Assembly (NCBI GenBank): GCA_963743275.1
Contig: CAVUPB010000002.1
Coordinates: forward strand, 62,001 to 126,000
Length of the DNA stretch: 64,000 bases
Source: JALYLC01 sp963743275
GTDB lineage: Bacteria > Actinomycetota > Thermoleophilia > Gaiellales > JALYLC01
Direction of reading: 5' to 3'
Both the position numbers and the translations under genes were made by a program. The notes beneath the pieces were generated by a model. That model was not told where the DNA came from. It was given only the letters and a program-made list of their open reading frames with translations, and made no database searches. Each line of letters opens with the position of its first letter. The first letter of the stretch is position 1. Of this stretch, positions 61,115 to 64,000 are shown piece by piece.

Positions 61115-61149
61115 GGCCAAGTGGCACTCGCCGCGTGTGCCACTTGGCC
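61115..61149. repeat. Dispersed palindrome, copy A8
   Basis: It is identical to copy A2 (17702-17736) over all 35 bases although 43 kb away, including the shared mismatch near the loop. It lies between the divergent dehydrogenase and queG genes. Confidence 0.92.
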
Positions 61150-61179
61150 CGGGGAGCGCCGCGGCGGCGTGCGACGTTC

Positions 61180-61185
61180 TAGGCT
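61180..61185 (+). promoter_or_regulatory. -10 box (TAGGCT) of queG
   Basis: TAGGCT, six bases, then ATG 61192, with no Shine-Dalgarno sequence. Confidence 0.5.
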
Positions 61186-61191
61186 GATCCG

Positions 61192-62175
61192 ATGGAGGAC
61201 GAGCTCGCGGTCGAGGGCCTGCTGCTCGGGGTGGCGCGTGCCGAGCCGTACGCCGAGACCGAGCGGCTGATCGCCGAGCGTCGCGCCCGGGGCCTCTTCG
61301 GCGATCTCCGCTTCACGCTCACGAACACGCCGCGCTCGTGCCACCCGGAGCGGCTCGTGCGCGGTGCGCGCAGCGTGATCGCGGCGGCGATGCCGCTCTG
61401 GCGGCCTGCGGGCGCGCCGCCCGACGGCCCCGCCGGCCGCATGCCGCGCTACGCCTGGAGCGATCCGTACGGGCCGCTGCGCGAGCGCCTGACCGGGCTC
61501 GCCGACCGTCTGCGTGCCCGCGGTGCGCGCTGCGCCGTCTTCGTCGACTCCAATCACCATGTCGATCGCGACGCCGCCGTGCGCGCCGGGCTCGCGTTCT
61601 CGGCCCGCAACACGATGGCGATCGTTCCGGGCGAGGGGTCGTTCGTGGCCCTCGGAGCGGTCGTCACCGACGCCGAGCTCGAGCCGGCCGCGGAGCTCGT
61701 GCCGCCGGGCTGCGGCTCCTGCACGCTGTGCCTGGACGCGTGCCCGACCGGCGCCCTGATCGAGCCGGGCGTCCTCGATGCCACGCGCTGCCTGTCGACG
61801 ACGACGCAGGCGCGCGGGCCCGTGTCCGACGAGCATGCGGCGGCGCTCGGGGATCGCGTCTACGGCTGCGACATCTGCCAGGACGTGTGCCCCTGGAACG
61901 CGGGCCCGGCGCGCCGCCGCGCCGACCTGCCCGAGCATCCCGGCGCGTGGGTCTCGCTCGCCGAGTGGCTCGAGCTGCCCGGCGAGGAGCTGCTGGCCCG
62001 CCACGCGCACCTGTACGTTCCCGACCGCGATCCCCGCTACCTCCGCCGCAACGCCCTGGTCGCGCTCGGCAACGCTCCTGCAGATCAGCGCGAGCCGGCG
62101 CGGCGCTATGCCGACGACCCCGATCCGCTGCTGCGCGACGCGGCGCGCCGCGCGCTCGCGGGCCCTACTGGCTGA
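61192..62175 (+). CDS. queG: Epoxyqueuosine reductase QueG
   Basis: The 327-aa protein has an N-terminal cobalamin-binding region. Two 4Fe-4S clusters are shown by CGSCTLCLDACPTGAL and CDICQDVCPWN, and a C-terminal HEAT-like repeat by RNALVALGNAP and DPLLRDAARRAL. It performs the last step of queuosine synthesis in tRNA, reducing epoxyqueuosine with cobalamin. It is slightly shorter than E. coli QueG but all cluster cysteines are present. No other que gene is in the window. Its 3' end overlaps the convergent cyclodeaminase frame by 11 bases. Confidence 0.93.
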   Translation: MEDELAVEGLLLGVARAEPYAETERLIAERRARGLFGDLRFTLTNTPRSCHPERLVRGARSVIAAAMPLWRPAGAPPDGPAGRMPRYAWSDPYGPLRERLTGLADRLRARGARCAVFVDSNHHVDRDAAVRAGLAFSARNTMAIVPGEGSFVALGAVVTDAELEPAAELVPPGCGSCTLCLDACPTGALIEPGVLDATRCLSTTTQARGPVSDEHAAALGDRVYGCDICQDVCPWNAGPARRRADLPEHPGAWVSLAEWLELPGEELLARHAHLYVPDRDPRYLRRNALVALGNAPADQREPARRYADDPDPLLRDAARRALAGPTG

Positions 62176-63128
62176 CGAGGACGCCGATCCCTGCGCGCTC
62201 GGCGCGGTCGAGCACCGCGCTGCCGAAGACGACGTCGTGGGCGCCGACGCCGAGGTTCGCGACGACCACCTGGCCCGCGGGACGCGGGGGCGCGCCGTCT
62301 GCGAGCCAGCGGCCGACCGGGCCGTCGAGCGCCCGCCAGCCCTTCCAGTACGTGCTGCGGTAGCCGTCGAGCTGCGTGACGTCGTCGCTGAGCAGGAGCG
62401 CAGCGCCGTTCGCCGTCTCGGCCGTGATCGAGGTCGAGTAGTCGATCGGCAGCGCGAGGACGTCGGGCCGCAGCGCCGCGGGCTCGACGCGGCCGCCGGT
62501 CGCACCGATCGGGATGCCCGTGATCACGATCGCGGCGCCCTCTGCCGCCTCGCTCGGGCCGGCCGCCGTGCGCACGGCGACGCCCGGCACGTGCTCGCCC
62601 GCCCAGCTCTGGAGCGCCTCGAGATTGGCGGCGCGGTGGTCCCAGACGACGACGTCGCGGTGCCCGAGCGCGTCGAGCGCGAGCAGGTGGCTGCGCGCCT
62701 CGACGCCCGCGCCCGTGAGCGCGACAGGGCCGGGAGCGGCGGGAGCGAGCCGGGCGATGCAGGCCGCGGAGGCGGCGGCCGTGCGGCACGCCGTCAGCGC
62801 GGCGCCGCCGAGCAGGCCGCGCACGTACCCCGTGCGCGCTGTCGAGCACGATCACGAGCGCGCTGATCGTCGGAAGCCCGCGCTCGCGGTTGCCGGGGAA
62901 GACGCTCACGAGCTTGACGCCCGTGCCGTCGAGCCCGGCGCAGTAGGACGGCATGACGTTGACGAAGGCGTCCGGGCGCGGATGGATCGCGGGCTTCGGC
63001 GGCAGCTCGATCGTGCCCTCGGCGAGTCCGACGAGCACCGAGCGCGCGAGCTCGGCGGCCTCCGCAGGCGGCGGCAGCAGCTCGGCGACCTCGGCGTCGC
63101 TCAGCCAGCGCGCCGGCGCGGGGTTCAC
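62165..63128 (-). pseudogene. Ornithine cyclodeaminase/mu-crystallin family gene, frameshifted
   Basis: The N-terminal frame (GTG 63128, VNPAPARWLSDAEV) carries VKLVSVFPGNRERGLPTISALVIVLDSA. It then goes out of frame at a run of four G (62828-62831 complement). Removing one G restores HGYVRGLLGGAALTACRTAAASA and the NAD fold GAGVEARSHLLAL in the frame ending at 62165. Intact members act on ornithine, alanine or ketimines using NAD(P)H. The lesion may be a homopolymer error. Its GTG overlaps the WYL gene stop (GTGA). Confidence 0.75.
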
Positions 63129-64000
63129 GGCGCGCTGGTCGTGGCGTGCTCGCGCACGAGCGCCGCGAGCTCGCGGGCGCGCTTGGCGACCTGCGCGCGC
63201 AGCGGCTCGGGCTCGAGCAGGATCGCCTCGCCGCGGTAGCGGCAGAGCTCGGCGCACAGCCAGCGCTCGGAGCCGTACGGCACCGATGCGAGCGCGGCGC
63301 CGTCGGCCAGCCGGCCGGTGTCGGGCCGGCCCTCGAGCTCCCAGCGCGCGACGCGGGCCGAGAACCACACGGACGCCGTGCCGGCGTGATCGCCGAGCGC
63401 GCCGTCCACGCGCTCGGTGACGCTGGCGCGGCGCTCGAACGTCTCGCCGAGGCCCTTCGCCTCGCGGATGCGATCGACCCGGAACGTACGCTCGCCGTCG
63501 CGCGTGCGATCCCACGTGTCGCAGTACCAGTCGCCGCGCACGCCGCGCAGGTAGTGCGGCTCGACGGTCCGCCGCTCGACCGCGTCGGCCTGGCGCGAGA
63601 GGTACTCGATCTCGACGAGCTCGCGGCTGCGCACCGCCGCCGACAGGACGGACAGAACGTCCTCGTCGAGCGGTGTCGGCTGCGGCGTCGGGGCGCCGCG
63701 CATGTCGTAGCGCCCGAACGCCGTCTCCAGCTTCGCGCGCACGTCCTCGAGCGCCGTTCCCGCATCGGCCGCCACGAGCGGGCCGACGAGGTCGAGCGCG
63801 AGCAGCAGCGACTTCGCCTCGAGCGGCGAGAGGCGCGCCGGCCGCCGGAACTCGTCGCCGTACAGCTCCTTCTCGACGTGGATCGTGCGCCCGTCCTCGA
63901 CCCGCTCGGCGTACACGGCGTAGCAGCCGCCGCCGAAGTTGACGAGGTTGAGCAGCTGCAGATGATCCTCGAGCTCCTCGTCGCTGAGCTTGAAGCGCTC
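63125..64000 (-). CDS. WYL-domain transcriptional regulator (PafC-like), 5' partial
   Basis: The frame is open to the right edge (291 codons visible), so the N-terminal HTH lies outside. Visible features are the GGGCYAVYAE segment and FRRPARLSPLEAKSLLLAL block of PafB/PafC-type regulators, then a WYL domain with RTVEPHYLRGVRGDWYCDTWDR and FRVDRIREAKGL, followed by a WCX-like C-terminus. In actinobacteria paired PafB/PafC proteins regulate the DNA-damage response; here the downstream partner is the cyclodeaminase frame, so other roles remain open. Confidence 0.85.
   Translation of the reverse strand, partial: ERFKLSDEELEDHLQLLNLVNFGGGCYAVYAERVEDGRTIHVEKELYGDEFRRPARLSPLEAKSLLLALDLVGPLVAADAGTALEDVRAKLETAFGRYDMRGAPTPQPTPLDEDVLSVLSAAVRSRELVEIEYLSRQADAVERRTVEPHYLRGVRGDWYCDTWDRTRDGERTFRVDRIREAKGLGETFERRASVTERVDGALGDHAGTASVWFSARVARWELEGRPDTGRLADGAALASVPYGSERWLCAELCRYRGEAILLEPEPLRAQVAKRARELAALVREHATTSAP

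Overview
The window is about 64 kb of very GC-rich, densely coding bacterial DNA. Gene content points to an actinomycetote, most likely class Thermoleophilia (Solirubrobacterales-type): a CysO/CysM/Mec sulfur-carrier cysteine pathway, an lhr-nei2 pair, a PafC-like WYL regulator, NarL-type two-component pairs, and a TANNNT -10 box placed 6-7 nt before many start codons. The taxonomic call is inference. No phage, insertion sequence, CRISPR array or rRNA was found. Two tRNA genes are present: Leu(TAA) and initiator Met.

Layout. 1-6.0 kb: DUF3105 protein, class II amidotransferase, DoxX-like and DUF998 membrane proteins, a NarL-type kinase/regulator pair, an exopolyphosphatase and both tRNAs. 6.0-10.4 kb: two SDR oxidoreductases, an orphan MsiK/UgpC-like ABC ATPase, RidA and a FAH-family hydrolase. 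10.4-17.6 kb (minus): a tightly coupled operon acnA-pruA-pntAA-pntAB-pntB linking aconitase, P5C dehydrogenase and proton-translocating transhydrogenase. 17.7-19.9 kb: an acyltransferase-like C45 peptidase and a frameshifted secreted HEIGH protein. 20-25 kb (minus): a spermidine/putrescine-type ABC operon with two paralogous binding proteins. 25-30 kb: an A-type Fe-S carrier, a zinc-finger protein of unknown function, lgt and a second NarL-type pair. 29.4-34.6 kb: lhr and nei. 35-41.5 kb: cupin, DUF3352 lipoprotein, TPR protein, CNNM/CorC-like protein, rhomboid and YigZ. 41.5-44.3 kb (minus): rhodanese-MoeB fusion, CysO, CysM and Mec, a complete protein-bound-thiocarboxylate cysteine route. 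44.3-54.4 kb: TPR-like protein, hypothetical protein plus MFS transporter, amidohydrolase, M24 peptidase, M20 amidase, DEDD exonuclease and a DUF2156 aminoacyl-lipid transferase. 54.4-57.5 kb: a c-type cytochrome maturation block (CcmE with a CxxxY motif, CcmF, CcmI-like). 57.4-64 kb: small nuclease-fold protein, SufT/DUF59, DUF2157-like protein, RNase HI, zinc-binding dehydrogenase, QueG, a frameshifted ornithine cyclodeaminase and a WYL regulator running off the right edge.

The most unusual signal is a dispersed family of perfect or near-perfect palindromes in intergenic DNA (17.6, 25.7-25.9, 35.0-35.4 and 61.1 kb). Their paired arms change together between copies. At two loci they are joined through a fixed AA dinucleotide to a 40-bp element with 8-bp inverted termini. 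At 35 kb they are the ends of a long inverted repeat that also carries GGGGTC/GACCCC modules. Other points of interest are a CysO whose Gly-Gly is masked by a three-residue tail, the reversed domain order of the partner E1 enzyme, the CxxxY CcmE, and a nei gene that appears to start at CTG behind a hairpin.
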